33,205 nt of DNA. Origin: Bacteroidota bacterium (GTDB lineage Bacteria; Bacteroidota; Bacteroidia; Bacteroidales; JADFUO01). The stretch is from the NCBI GenBank assembly GCA_030622635.1, contig JAUXFX010000013.1, positions 1 through 33,205 of the forward strand. The letters run 5' to 3'. The notes under the pieces are model-generated. The model saw nothing but the letters and a program-made list of their open reading frames with translations. It was not told the DNA's origin and did no database searches. The translations under genes were made by a program, and so were the position numbers. This document shows positions 15,367-24,082 of the stretch, piece by piece. Numbering within the stretch: position 1 is the stretch's first letter; the number at the start of each line of letters is the position of its first letter.

Positions 15367-18078
15367 TTACTCGCATTTTGAGTATCCGCAAGCTTTACAG
15401 ATTAAACATCCATCCTGATAAACCAATCCTTTTTGATCGCCACATTCAGGGCAGGTATTACCGGGTAATGATGTTCCGTCAGGAATATATTTTTTCAAGG
15501 CTCTTACTACTCCGTTTTTCCATGTATTGATTGATTCATTGTCGAATGTTAAGTTTGATATAAGGTTAACAACAAAAGGCAGGGGCATACCATGTCTTAA
15601 AATTCCTGAAATAAGCTTGGCATAATTCCAGAATTCTTTGTTAAATGATCTTGATAATCCTTCTATTGTTGTTTTATATCCCTCTTTGTCTTCAAATTGG
15701 AAATCGTATCTTGTACTTTGATCTTCGAGTTTATGACGAATTACCCAACCTTTTGTAACCCAAATTGGCAAGTAAAATCCTTCTGCTTTACCTGTGAAAA
15801 TTTCATACGGTTTATTTTCATATTTACCAATAACAGATATCCATTTTTCATAATCGTTTTGAAAACGGACAATATCGGCTTCCATGATTTTTGGCCTTTG
15901 CGGAGCTTTGGTTTCTTTAAATTCATCATCATTTTCGGCTTTCTTTTCTTCATTTGAAATCAACACACCTGTTCTTGAATTTTCGCGGTAAATTGTCATT
16001 CCTTTACAGCCGCTTTTCCATGCTGTTTTGTAAATTTCACTTACCAGTTCTTCGGTAACTTCGCTTGGAATATTAACTGTAACGCTTATGGAATGATCCA
16101 CCCATTTTTGAATAGCTCCCTGCATTTTTACCTTGCTCAGCCAGTCTATATTGTCTGAAGTAGCTTTGTAATAAGGTGATTTTTCAATTATTGGAGCTAA
16201 TTGTTCTTCAGAATAATTTTTTACTTCATCTGCATTATATCCATTAATTTTCAACCATGTTAAAAATTTTGGATGTAAAACATCATATTTTTCCCATGAA
16301 TCGCCCATTTCATCGGTGAAAGATATAACGACGTCTTTATCATTAGGATTAACTTTTCTTCTTCTTTGATAAGAAATTTTAAAAACGGGTTCAATGCCTG
16401 ATGAAGTTTGAGCACAAATACTCACACTCCCTGTTGGTGCAATAGTAAGCAGGGCGATATTTCGTCGTCCGTATTTTACCATATTTTCATAAACTTTTGG
16501 GGCTGCTTCTTTGATGCGGTTGATAAACGGATTATTTTTTTCTCTTTCTACATTAAAAATCGGGAAACAGCCTCTTTGTTTAGCTAATTCCACTGATGAA
16601 CGGTATGATTCAATTGCAAGCAACTTATGGACTTCAGTGGAAAAATTTGTTGCAACTTCCGTCCCATACCTGCATCCCAGTGCTGCAAGCATATCGCCTT
16701 CGGCAGTAATTCCGATGCCTGTTCTGCGACCTTCAACACTTTTTTTTCTGATATTTTTCCAAAGATTATATTCAGTTCTTTTTATTTCAAAATCTTCAGG
16801 GTCGGAATCGATTTTTGCAATTATTTTATCAATTTTTTCAACCTCCAAATCAATTATATCATCCATTATTCTTTGGGCATAATGAACATGTTTTGAAAAC
16901 AGATCACCGTCAAAGCTTGCATTTTTTGTAAACGGGTTGTCAACATAGCTGTATAGATTGATGGCAAGTAACCGGCAGCTATCATAAGGGCATAAAGGAA
17001 TTTCACCGCAGGGGTTTGTTGATAATGTTTTGAACCCTAAATCGGCATACGAGTCAGGGACTGATTCTCTTATTATTGTGTCCCAGAAAAGAACACCTGG
17101 TTCGGCTGATTGCCAAGCATTGTGAATAATTTTATCCCATAATTGCCTTGCATCAATTTCTTTGGCTACTGTTGGATTATCTGAGTTGATAGGGTATTGT
17201 TGAGTATATTTATTATTTTCAGCAACTGCCTTCATGAATTCATCGTCAATTCTTACAGAGATGTTGGCGGATGTAACTTTTCCGAGTTCCTTTTTAGCAT
17301 CAATAAAGTTTTCCGCATCGGGGTGTTTAACAGAGATGCTAAGCATAAGGGCTCCTCTTCTGCCGTCCTGGGCAACTTCACGGGTAGAGTTTGAGTATCT
17401 TTCCATGAAGGGAACTATTCCTGTTGATGTAAGTGCAGTATTTTGTACTGAGCTCTTTTCGGGACGAATATGTGAAAGATCGTGTCCTACACCTCCTCTC
17501 CGTTTCATTAATTGAACCTGCTCCTGATCAATTTTTAAAATTCCTCCATAGGAATCATAATTTTTATCACTGCCTATTACAAAACAGTTTGATAATGAGG
17601 AAATCTGAAAATCATTTCCAATGCCTGCCATCGGACTTCCCTGTGGAATAATATATTTAAAGTTTTTGAGTAAATTATATATTTCTTCTTCGTTAAGTGG
17701 TTCGGGATATTTTTTTTCAATTCTTGCAATTTCTTTTGCCAGCCTTCTATGCATATTGTCAGGGGTAAGCTCGAAAAAATCGCCGTTGCTGTTTTTAAGA
17801 GCGTATTTTTTCATCCAAACATCAGCAGCTAAAGTATCTCCTTTAAAATATTCGGTTGTTTTTTCCAGAACTTCTTTATCAGGATATTTTGTATATACTT
17901 CTTTTTTGCTTTGCGGATGTATTTCTGTGACATTTTGCTCAGACATATCTTTTTCTATTTCCAAATCTTCTTTTGGAATATCAGGTCTGATTCTTTTTTC
18001 CAAAACCCCATCATAAAAATCAGGTTTTTTTATCTTTTCCAACTCCTTATCAGTACTGGCAAAAAGGGTATTATCCAT
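15367..18078 (-). CDS. nrdJ: Adenosylcobalamin-dependent (class II) ribonucleotide reductase
   Basis: A 903-residue single-chain reductase that makes deoxyribonucleotides using adenosylcobalamin to generate the thiyl radical. SNCFV (Cys165) supplies the first redox cysteine. NPCGEIPL (about 355-362) holds the radical Cys357 and Glu359. RRGGVGHDLSHIRP and the nucleotide-binding APTGSVSICAQTSSGIEP are typical. The C-terminus is a zinc-ribbon-like CPECG...CLICKACGYSKCE carrying the reducing cysteines. The N-terminal 70 residues precede the ATP-cone-like region and are less conserved. No cobalamin riboswitch is apparent in 18079-18282; a promoter-like pair is seen at 18186-18217. Oxygen-independent, so useful to an anaerobe. 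Confidence 0.94.
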   Translation of the reverse strand: MDNTLFASTDKELEKIKKPDFYDGVLEKRIRPDIPKEDLEIEKDMSEQNVTEIHPQSKKEVYTKYPDKEVLEKTTEYFKGDTLAADVWMKKYALKNSNGDFFELTPDNMHRRLAKEIARIEKKYPEPLNEEEIYNLLKNFKYIIPQGSPMAGIGNDFQISSLSNCFVIGSDKNYDSYGGILKIDQEQVQLMKRRGGVGHDLSHIRPEKSSVQNTALTSTGIVPFMERYSNSTREVAQDGRRGALMLSISVKHPDAENFIDAKKELGKVTSANISVRIDDEFMKAVAENNKYTQQYPINSDNPTVAKEIDARQLWDKIIHNAWQSAEPGVLFWDTIIRESVPDSYADLGFKTLSTNPCGEIPLCPYDSCRLLAINLYSYVDNPFTKNASFDGDLFSKHVHYAQRIMDDIIDLEVEKIDKIIAKIDSDPEDFEIKRTEYNLWKNIRKKSVEGRRTGIGITAEGDMLAALGCRYGTEVATNFSTEVHKLLAIESYRSSVELAKQRGCFPIFNVEREKNNPFINRIKEAAPKVYENMVKYGRRNIALLTIAPTGSVSICAQTSSGIEPVFKISYQRRRKVNPNDKDVVISFTDEMGDSWEKYDVLHPKFLTWLKINGYNADEVKNYSEEQLAPIIEKSPYYKATSDNIDWLSKVKMQGAIQKWVDHSISVTVNIPSEVTEELVSEIYKTAWKSGCKGMTIYRENSRTGVLISNEEKKAENDDEFKETKAPQRPKIMEADIVRFQNDYEKWISVIGKYENKPYEIFTGKAEGFYLPIWVTKGWVIRHKLEDQSTRYDFQFEDKEGYKTTIEGLSRSFNKEFWNYAKLISGILRHGMPLPFVVNLISNLTFDNESINTWKNGVVRALKKYIPDGTSLPGNTCPECGDQKGLVYQDGCLICKACGYSKCE

Positions 18079-18185
18079 GCTGTTTTAATAAACTTTAAAA
18101 TATTAATTTATTACTCTCAAAATGTTGTTTTACAGTTAGATACAAAACAATGGAAGTAAATATTTTCGGTATGCAATATACAACA

Positions 18186-18217
18186 CAAAAATAGCTTTTA
18201 GGAAAAAATTTATCAAC
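18186..18217 (-). promoter_or_regulatory. Putative nrdJ promoter
   Basis: On the minus strand GTTG (18217-18214), 20 nt, then TATTTTTG (18193-18186); one mismatch in the -33 box. The leader would be about 100 nt. Nothing else is evident in 18079-18282. Confidence 0.45.
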
Positions 18218-18282
18218 AATCAATAGTTAATAAAATATAAAATACTGAATTTAAAAAAACTAAAACAAAAAAAAATGTTGAT

Positions 18283-21200
18283 TTAAAAATCCAGGCTTAA
18301 TGAGAGATAAAAAATCGAAGGTTTAATAATTCCATCTTCAACACCCCATGCCCAATCGGCTCTAATAAAATATCCAAGCAGCCTGCTTCTTACACCAAAG
18401 CCGAATCCGCCGACAATCGGGTCTTTTTGAAGTTCAATAGTAATTTTTAGTGGTCCGTTCTGTATTATTCTTGTATATAAAGAATTTTCAATTGAATATG
18501 GGTTAAGACCTGTCCAGGCAGTTCCTATATCACCGAATCCAATGATCTGGAAATTATTAAGGAAATCAGATTTGATAGGACGGTTAAAGAAATATCTGAA
18601 AACCGGAAATCGGAGTTCGCTATTGATCACAATAAAATTGTTACCGTTACGGATGTTTTGATTAAAACCCCTCATATTGGTTGCAAGGGTTTGGTATGCA
18701 TAATTCTGTGAGAAATCTATTGGCGTTAGCTGATCAAATTTCGGGAAAAGCCAGTTATCAACTCCTCCCATGTAATATATCAACTTGTTTTTTCCAAAGG
18801 AAGTACTTGCTGCAAAACGGTTTGCCCAAATAAAAGTACGGTGAATTTTTTGGTAATGCCTGAAATCCAAACCCAAAACTACCAGATTGCTTGATTCTTC
18901 ATTTAATAATTGGAAGTATTCACCGAAAATTTTGTAACGAGTACCATAATAAAGATTTAATCCGAATTTTCGGGTGTCATCATAAATAAATTCTCCTTTA
19001 AGTCCTATCCAGTTTTTAATATTATTGGGTACCCTCAGATTATACTGGTCGGTTGAAAGATAAACTGACAGATCATTTCTGAAGGAAGCTGTACCTTTAA
19101 TACACATTGCCTGATTAAACGGCCATTTCAGAATATAATAAATTTCGTGTGAATGTACCCTGATTATTGAATAATATCCGACATATTCTTCTGTTCTGCG
19201 ATGAAAAATAATTTCTTTATCAAGGCGCCTTTTAAGATTGTTGTAACTTAAGAGGTATTCATTATTAATAAAGTTTATATTTAATCTTACACCCCCTGTA
19301 ATTCTGTAATCTTCCATTAAATCTGTAATGCCTATCTTAAAAAGTGCATTAAGCCCGGGATTTAAATATATGGGGTAAACACCTCCGGTAAATGCCTGAT
19401 AGGTTGTATTTAAAAAAGTAAAATCAATTTGTGTTACAAGTTCATTAATTGAATATTCAACATTGTAATTGCGTCTTTTTGGGATAATGAATTTTTCATA
19501 AGTTTCATCATCAAAAGTATAATTTGTATCGCTTGTTTTTAAGATTTCTTTTCCTTCAATCTTAAAAAATGATTGTTTTTCAAATTCGTAATTGTTAATG
19601 TTAATATTATTTTCACCGGTTTTTTCAGTTTCACCTTCACGAACGGTTGAAAATCTTTTGCGGCGTTTTCTTTTTTGTTTTTCAGGTTCTTTTATTTTTT
19701 TAATTTCTTTTTTATAGATTTGAACCAGTTGGCTCATGTATGCAGTATTTTGCAATTCAGCAGCTTGCAAATGTTTGGCTAAAAGTAAATCTTTAACATA
19801 TAATTTATAAACTTCATCAGAATAAATTATTTGTGAATATTTTTTTGCATTAGGATTTATGTTTTGTTCAATAATGTTTCGCGAATAATTAGTAACAGGA
19901 AACGATTGAGTGAAATACCTGTGATGCACGATTGTGTCAACATAACTGATTGTGCTGTCGAACCGGGCAATATACTGATTATAAATTCCATTTTCGTCAC
20001 TTAGATAACTGATATAATTTTCCTGATACTCCATAGCTTGTATTTCATTGGCAAGTGGAGTATTTGTGATTCGTCGTAAAACATTGTTTCGTGTAGCATA
20101 ATTATAAAGGAAAAGGTCGTGATTTTTTGGTAAGTTAATAGGAATTTTATTTTTTTCAAACCTTATTGTATCGTTTATCCTGTTTGAACTGAATATTATT
20201 TTTTTTGAATTATTTATAAAACGCGGTTGAAGGTCATCATAAATATCATTGGTTATTTGCTCATGCGAGCCGGCTGCAATATTGAAAACATAAATATCCG
20301 ACTGACCTTTTTGAACTGCTGACAGCACAAAATATTTCCCATTGTTTGAATAAGAAAAATCAAGTATTTTTTCAAAATTTACCAAAACCCGTTTATCAAA
20401 TTTACGATTTTCCAGAGTGTAGAAATACAGAAATATGTGTCCCTTTCTTTCAACAATAAAAGCTAATAGTTGACCCGTTGGATGCCAGGCAAGCAGAGGA
20501 TATGAATAATCGGTTTTTTCATCTAATTTAAATCCTGATTTAAAAATACGTTTTGATTTTTGAGTTTCAAAGTTGTATATCCATATTTTATATTGTCCCA
20601 ATTGATTAGTAGTGTAAGTTGCATATTTTCTATCAGGACTGGTTTTTAACTGACTGTAAACTGTATTTTTTTTGCTTTTCTTTAAAAGGGGATTCTCAGG
20701 AAGATATCTGTTGTTGGGTGAACTGTATATTTCGCGGTAATAAGTCAGCCATTCGGTAATTAAATTTTTAAAAGATACACCGATAACATACAAAAAACCA
20801 TTTTCAATGCTATTACTGATATTTGTCATGTGGATGATATCAGGCACAGATGATTTTCCATATTTATCCGAAATATATTTCCATAATGAATGACCTGCAT
20901 AAATGGCATCCGTTCCTGTAAGATGATTGAATTTTTTATAGTCTCCCGAAAGTATTCCATCTTTAACACGATTATCAATATCAGTATTCCATTCTTCAGA
21001 AAAAAAAGAAATCAAACCATTGATGTACCAATCGGGTAAAACGAACAATGAGGTATTTTTTATTTGCGAACCGATAGTTCCGCCATACATCATCTGCTTG
21101 ATAATAACATGGGCTATTCCTGCCCTGATTTGTTTTTCAAAATTAGAATGATCACCATCAAAATATAAAAAAACTTTATTTCCAATAATATGTGTGACAC

Positions 21201-21579
21201 CCCCTGTATTATAATGTTCATCGCTGATTAATCCAATATTGCTTTGCTTTAAATCGGATAAATTATTATATATGATAAACTGAATTTTATCTTCAAGATT
21301 GGATTCGAGCTTTTGTTCAAGTTCAGGAATATACGACTGTGCATATTTGGATGTAAAAATGGCAAGTTCTTTCCCGTTACGGTAAAAATAAGTGTCAAAA
21401 TCATCAAACATATAAAATGTCCAGAAAAAATTGGTGTATTGAACCCTGTTTTGTCCAAAACTTAATTGCGAACCATTATAAAATTGAGAATAAGTTTTAG
21501 CAGGAAAAATAATGATTAACAATACAAAAATATGTATTAACAAGATGAGAAATAATTTTTGTTTTGTTAATCTGCTCAT
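18283..21579 (-). CDS. PD40/TolB-propeller protein with C-terminal outer-membrane barrel
   Basis: A 1098-residue envelope protein. A signal anchor or signal peptide covers about residues 1-31. Residues about 60-280 resemble the peptidase-MA-like region of Bacteroidota PD40 proteins (FEKQIRAGIAHVIIKQMMYGG) but lack an HExxH motif. Residues about 300-580 contain WD40/TolB-type blades (PDRKYATYTTNQLGQYKIWI, HPTGQLLAFIVERKGHIFLY, QPRFINNSKKIIFSSNRIND). A charged Lys/Arg/Glu linker follows (about 640-690). The remainder reads as beta-strands like the BamA/surface-antigen barrel and ends YLSLSLDF with a terminal Phe. It is probably anchored in the outer membrane with the propeller in the periplasm. 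The catalytic site appears lost, so a scaffold role is likely. Confidence 0.8.
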   Translation of the reverse strand: MSRLTKQKLFLILLIHIFVLLIIIFPAKTYSQFYNGSQLSFGQNRVQYTNFFWTFYMFDDFDTYFYRNGKELAIFTSKYAQSYIPELEQKLESNLEDKIQFIIYNNLSDLKQSNIGLISDEHYNTGGVTHIIGNKVFLYFDGDHSNFEKQIRAGIAHVIIKQMMYGGTIGSQIKNTSLFVLPDWYINGLISFFSEEWNTDIDNRVKDGILSGDYKKFNHLTGTDAIYAGHSLWKYISDKYGKSSVPDIIHMTNISNSIENGFLYVIGVSFKNLITEWLTYYREIYSSPNNRYLPENPLLKKSKKNTVYSQLKTSPDRKYATYTTNQLGQYKIWIYNFETQKSKRIFKSGFKLDEKTDYSYPLLAWHPTGQLLAFIVERKGHIFLYFYTLENRKFDKRVLVNFEKILDFSYSNNGKYFVLSAVQKGQSDIYVFNIAAGSHEQITNDIYDDLQPRFINNSKKIIFSSNRINDTIRFEKNKIPINLPKNHDLFLYNYATRNNVLRRITNTPLANEIQAMEYQENYISYLSDENGIYNQYIARFDSTISYVDTIVHHRYFTQSFPVTNYSRNIIEQNINPNAKKYSQIIYSDEVYKLYVKDLLLAKHLQAAELQNTAYMSQLVQIYKKEIKKIKEPEKQKRKRRKRFSTVREGETEKTGENNININNYEFEKQSFFKIEGKEILKTSDTNYTFDDETYEKFIIPKRRNYNVEYSINELVTQIDFTFLNTTYQAFTGGVYPIYLNPGLNALFKIGITDLMEDYRITGGVRLNINFINNEYLLSYNNLKRRLDKEIIFHRRTEEYVGYYSIIRVHSHEIYYILKWPFNQAMCIKGTASFRNDLSVYLSTDQYNLRVPNNIKNWIGLKGEFIYDDTRKFGLNLYYGTRYKIFGEYFQLLNEESSNLVVLGLDFRHYQKIHRTFIWANRFAASTSFGKNKLIYYMGGVDNWLFPKFDQLTPIDFSQNYAYQTLATNMRGFNQNIRNGNNFIVINSELRFPVFRYFFNRPIKSDFLNNFQIIGFGDIGTAWTGLNPYSIENSLYTRIIQNGPLKITIELQKDPIVGGFGFGVRSRLLGYFIRADWAWGVEDGIIKPSIFYLSLSLDF

Positions 21580-21641
21580 TAGCTAAAAGTAAAAAATTAA
21601 TGTGCTAAATTAAGATTATTTTTTAATGTAGGAGTACTAAA

Positions 21642-21672
21642 ATTGTTCTGAAACATTAAATTTATAACTTTG
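21642..21672 (+). promoter_or_regulatory. Promoter for the MBL-fold hydrolase gene
   Basis: ATTG (21642-21645), 19 nt, then TAACTTTGC (21665-21673), a good Bacteroidota promoter match. Transcription would begin near 21677, placing the inverted repeat at 21689-21859 in a 235-nt leader. Confidence 0.55.
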
Positions 21673-21688
21673 CAAACTTTATAATATT

Positions 21689-21859
21689 GTAAGTGGTCAC
21701 AGAACGCTGAAATTGGAAATTAGAAATTAGAGAAAAATGAAAAGAGTTTACGAATTAATTGAAAAACTTAGTCCAAAGTTGAATGCGTTTATCAACAACA
21801 CAAAAATATGATAACATAAATTTCCAATTTCAAATTTCAAACTATGAACGGTTACTTAC
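21689..21859. repeat. Inverted-repeat element with heptad arms
   Basis: The left arm (21708-21729) is three GAAATTN heptads. The right arm (21818-21839) is their reverse complement, matching at 19 of 22 positions. The outer hexamers GTAAGT (21689-21694) and ACTTAC (21854-21859) are also inverted. The roughly 90-nt centre holds a 24-codon open frame from 21737 with no homology I recognise. This element occupies most of the 332-nt gap 21580-21911; the rest is AT-rich spacer and a promoter. Confidence 0.6.
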
Positions 21860-21911
21860 ATATTTTATCAGATATATATTTAAGGTGATTATTTCCAAAT
21901 ATTAATAATTT

Positions 21912-22553
21912 ATGATTACAATAAAAAAATTTGTTTTCAATTCCTTTCAGGTTAATACTTATGTTTTATTTGATGAAACAAAAGAGTGTGTAATTATTGA
22001 CGCTGCGTGCTATGAGGATTTTGAAAAAGAAGAATTGGTTGAATATATTGCAAAAGAAGGTTTAAAACCCGTAAGATTACTTGATACCCACTGTCATATA
22101 GATCATATTCTGGGTAATAATTTTGTAGCGGATAAATATAATTTAGGAATTGAAATTCACAGGGATGGACTGCCATTTCATAAGGGTGTTAAGAATCATG
22201 GGGTAGCTTTTGGTATTGATTTAGAACCACTTACAGAACCAAGTAACTTTTTAAAAGAGGGTGATAAAGTTAATTTTGGAAATTCAGAACTTGAAGTTTT
22301 ATATACACCCGGACATGCGGATGGCAGTGTTTGTTTTTTAAACCGTAAACAAAAGTTTGTGATTGTGGGCGATGTATTATTTAACCAGAGCATCGGGCGA
22401 ACCGACCTGCCAACAGGTGATTATGACCTTTTAATAAAAAGTATCAGGGAAAAGCTTTTTACATTACCTGATGATTTTACTGTCTATCCGGGACACGGCC
22501 CAGAAACGAGCATTGGGTTTGAGAAGGTGAATAATCCGTATTTGACAATGTAA
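21912..22553 (+). CDS. MBL-fold metallo-hydrolase (glyoxalase II-like)
   Basis: A 213-residue metallo-beta-lactamase-fold enzyme. The metal-binding motif HCHIDH is at residues 60-65. The third-histidine region reads YTPGHADGSVCF, the bridging aspartate lies in VGDVLFNQSIGRTDLPTGD, and the last histidine is in VYPGHGPETSIGFEK. This is the YcbL/GloB-like subgroup, which hydrolyses thioesters such as S-lactoylglutathione or uncharacterised substrates; the C-terminal glutathione-binding domain of GloB is missing. It is transcribed alone, with a long leader containing an inverted repeat element. The substrate is uncertain. Confidence 0.92.
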   Translation: MITIKKFVFNSFQVNTYVLFDETKECVIIDAACYEDFEKEELVEYIAKEGLKPVRLLDTHCHIDHILGNNFVADKYNLGIEIHRDGLPFHKGVKNHGVAFGIDLEPLTEPSNFLKEGDKVNFGNSELEVLYTPGHADGSVCFLNRKQKFVIVGDVLFNQSIGRTDLPTGDYDLLIKSIREKLFTLPDDFTVYPGHGPETSIGFEKVNNPYLTM

Positions 22554-22657
22554 TGGGATTGTTTCAAATTCTATGATGTTTCTCAATCTTCGTAAAACAT
22601 TTCTATAATTTTTGTTTTTTCATTACAAATAATTATATTATCCGGATTACATTTTTT

Positions 22658-22689
22658 ATTGCATATTACATATATTATACAGATATTTG
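22658..22689 (+). promoter_or_regulatory. Putative promoter of the toxin-antitoxin pair
   Basis: ATTG (22658-22661), 20 nt, then GATATTTGC (22682-22690), one mismatch from TAnnTTTG. Start site near 22693, about 87 nt before the antitoxin ATG. Confidence 0.4.
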
Positions 22690-22779
22690 CTGTTTAATAA
22701 TATGTTATGCTGAAATTGAGAACGAAACACTTAATTAAAAAATATTTAATACATCATCAAAACTTAAAGGGGAATAAGG

Positions 22780-23034
22780 ATGAATAAGAAACTATACGGT
22801 AGATACATCGTTTCTGATCCTGAGATTTGTCATGGCAAACCAACATTTCATGGTACACGTGTAATGGTGGCAGATGTTTTAGAACAAGTCGCAGATGGAT
22901 TAGATTGGGAAACGATTATTGAAGAATGGCATGGAAGTATTTGCAAAGAAGCAATAGCCGAAGCAATTAGTTTGTCAAGGCAGGCATTTCTTGAACATGT
23001 TGACGATTATACATTGGAGTCATCAGTTGTATGA
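22780..23034 (+). CDS. DUF433 antitoxin
   Basis: An 84-residue DUF433 protein, a small winged-helix-like domain usually paired with DUF5615 toxins. The hallmark SDPEICHGKPTFHGTRVMV lies at residues 12-30, followed by VLEQVADGLDWETIIEEWH. It is the first gene of a two-gene module and its stop overlaps the toxin start (ATGA). The leader holds AAAGGGGAATAAGG just before the ATG, a strong purine-rich Shine-Dalgarno-like sequence. This is unlike most starts here and perhaps a sign of transfer. The role as antitoxin is inferred from the pairing. Confidence 0.85.
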   Translation: MNKKLYGRYIVSDPEICHGKPTFHGTRVMVADVLEQVADGLDWETIIEEWHGSICKEAIAEAISLSRQAFLEHVDDYTLESSVV

Positions 23035-23420
23035 ACATTTTAGATGAAAACGTAATTGAAAATCAATGTCAGCTTTTACGAAGTTGGCGAATTAAATTTC
23101 GTCAGATAGGTTATGGCGTTGGACACCAAGGGTTGAAAGATAAGGAGGTAATCTCTCTTTTGCATAGTTTACATCGTCCAACTTTTTTTACTCGGGATGA
23201 TGATTTTTATAATCGTAATCTATGCCATGCAGGATATTGTTTAGTCTATTTAGCTGTTAAAAAGGATGAAGTTGCTGTTTTTGTACGTCGTTTATTTCAT
23301 CACAAAGAATTTGATACTATAGATAAAAGATTAGGGACAATTATTCGTGTAACTCATTCAGGGATTACATTTTGGCGTCTTCATGAAGAAAAACAATTTC
23401 GTTTTAGTTGGACAGATTAA
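23031..23420 (+). CDS. DUF5615 PIN-like toxin
   Basis: A 129-residue PIN-like protein. The N-terminus MNILDENVIENQC supplies the first acidic pair (Asp5, Glu6). FFTRDDDFY (about residues 52-60) supplies the second acidic cluster, as in DUF5615/Mut7-C-type nuclease domains. YCLVYLAVKKDEVAVFVRRL follows. It overlaps the antitoxin gene by 4 nt, so the two are translationally coupled. The C-terminal THSGITFWRL is more basic than usual and may contact RNA. Toxic RNase activity is predicted from the family, not shown. A short CCACT/AGTGG hairpin lies 11 nt after the stop, without a T-run. Confidence 0.82.
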   Translation: MNILDENVIENQCQLLRSWRIKFRQIGYGVGHQGLKDKEVISLLHSLHRPTFFTRDDDFYNRNLCHAGYCLVYLAVKKDEVAVFVRRLFHHKEFDTIDKRLGTIIRVTHSGITFWRLHEEKQFRFSWTD

Positions 23421-23454
23421 ATAAAATTTCCCACTCAAAGTGGTCGGATAGATA

Positions 23455-24057
23455 TTACAATTCCTTTATTTTAATATTCCTAAACCACACATCATCCCCA
23501 TGATCCTGGAGTCCGATATAGCCCTCTTCGGCTGTATTTACAAAATCCTTATAGTCTTTGAACTTGCTTTTTGCGACCATGTCATTCCAGTCCTGTGTCC
23601 AAAGGTGGTATTCCAGCACATATTCTCCGTTCATCCAGTGAACAACGGTTCCCTTGTAAACCATTATTTTTACTTTATTCCATTCACCGGCAGGTTTTAC
23701 AGCTTCAAATTTACCGGGAATCAGGTCGTATAATGACCCGGCAGCCCGGTTGCCGTCAACTCCAAGTTTTGCATCAGGATGTTTTGCATTGTCAAGTATC
23801 TGCATTTCAGGGGCGGATTTCCATATCGGCTGGTCAGGTTTTTCCTGTGCGAGGTAAAAGATGCCGCTGTTTCCGCCTTCCGAAACTTTCCATTCAAGCG
23901 ACAATTCAAAGTTTCCCTCCTTCTTTTCCGATTTTGTCAGTGAATTATGTATAGTAACGGATTGGTTGTCTTTAACAATTTCTTTATTAGATTTTGAATT
24001 ATAATTACATGAAATTAAAAGGGAAAAGCACAGAACTATAATTAATAATTTATTCAT
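23455..24057 (-). CDS. DUF1080 (3-keto-glycoside hydrolase family) lipoprotein with shortened N-terminus
   Basis: A 200-residue lipoprotein: the signal peptide ends in a lipobox (LLISC, Cys17). The core is the DUF1080 concanavalin-like fold: NFELSLEWKVSEGGNSGIFY, SAPEMQILDNAKHPDAK, AAGSLYDLIPGK, EWNKVKIMVYKGTVVHWMNG and the C-terminal GYIGLQDHGDDVWFRNIKI. Family members usually have another 50 or so residues between the start of the mature protein and NFEL, containing the GW(K/T)xLFDGK and DGxL segments. Here SLTKSEKKEG runs straight into NFELSLEW. This looks like an in-frame internal deletion around 23910-23918, which would remove the first strands of the sheet. Function may be lost or changed. 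Confidence 0.85.
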   Translation of the reverse strand: MNKLLIIVLCFSLLISCNYNSKSNKEIVKDNQSVTIHNSLTKSEKKEGNFELSLEWKVSEGGNSGIFYLAQEKPDQPIWKSAPEMQILDNAKHPDAKLGVDGNRAAGSLYDLIPGKFEAVKPAGEWNKVKIMVYKGTVVHWMNGEYVLEYHLWTQDWNDMVAKSKFKDYKDFVNTAEEGYIGLQDHGDDVWFRNIKIKEL

Positions 24058-24082
24058 ATTTTTTAAAGGATTTAGATTCTTA

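Noticed and set aside
18079-18282. Possible cobalamin riboswitch upstream of the B12-dependent ribonucleotide reductase.
   Set aside because: No B12-box-like sequence or long GC-rich paired structure is visible in this AT-rich gap.
21737-21811. A 24-codon open frame starting MKRVYELIEKLSPKLNAF in the centre of the inverted repeat.
   Set aside because: Too short to support by itself and no homology recognised. It is mentioned with the repeat but not called as a gene.
22590-22700. A minus-strand open stretch ending KIIEMFYED before a stop, possibly the tail of a lost gene.
   Set aside because: It has no start codon and no recognisable motif, and it overlaps a probable promoter; not enough to call a remnant.
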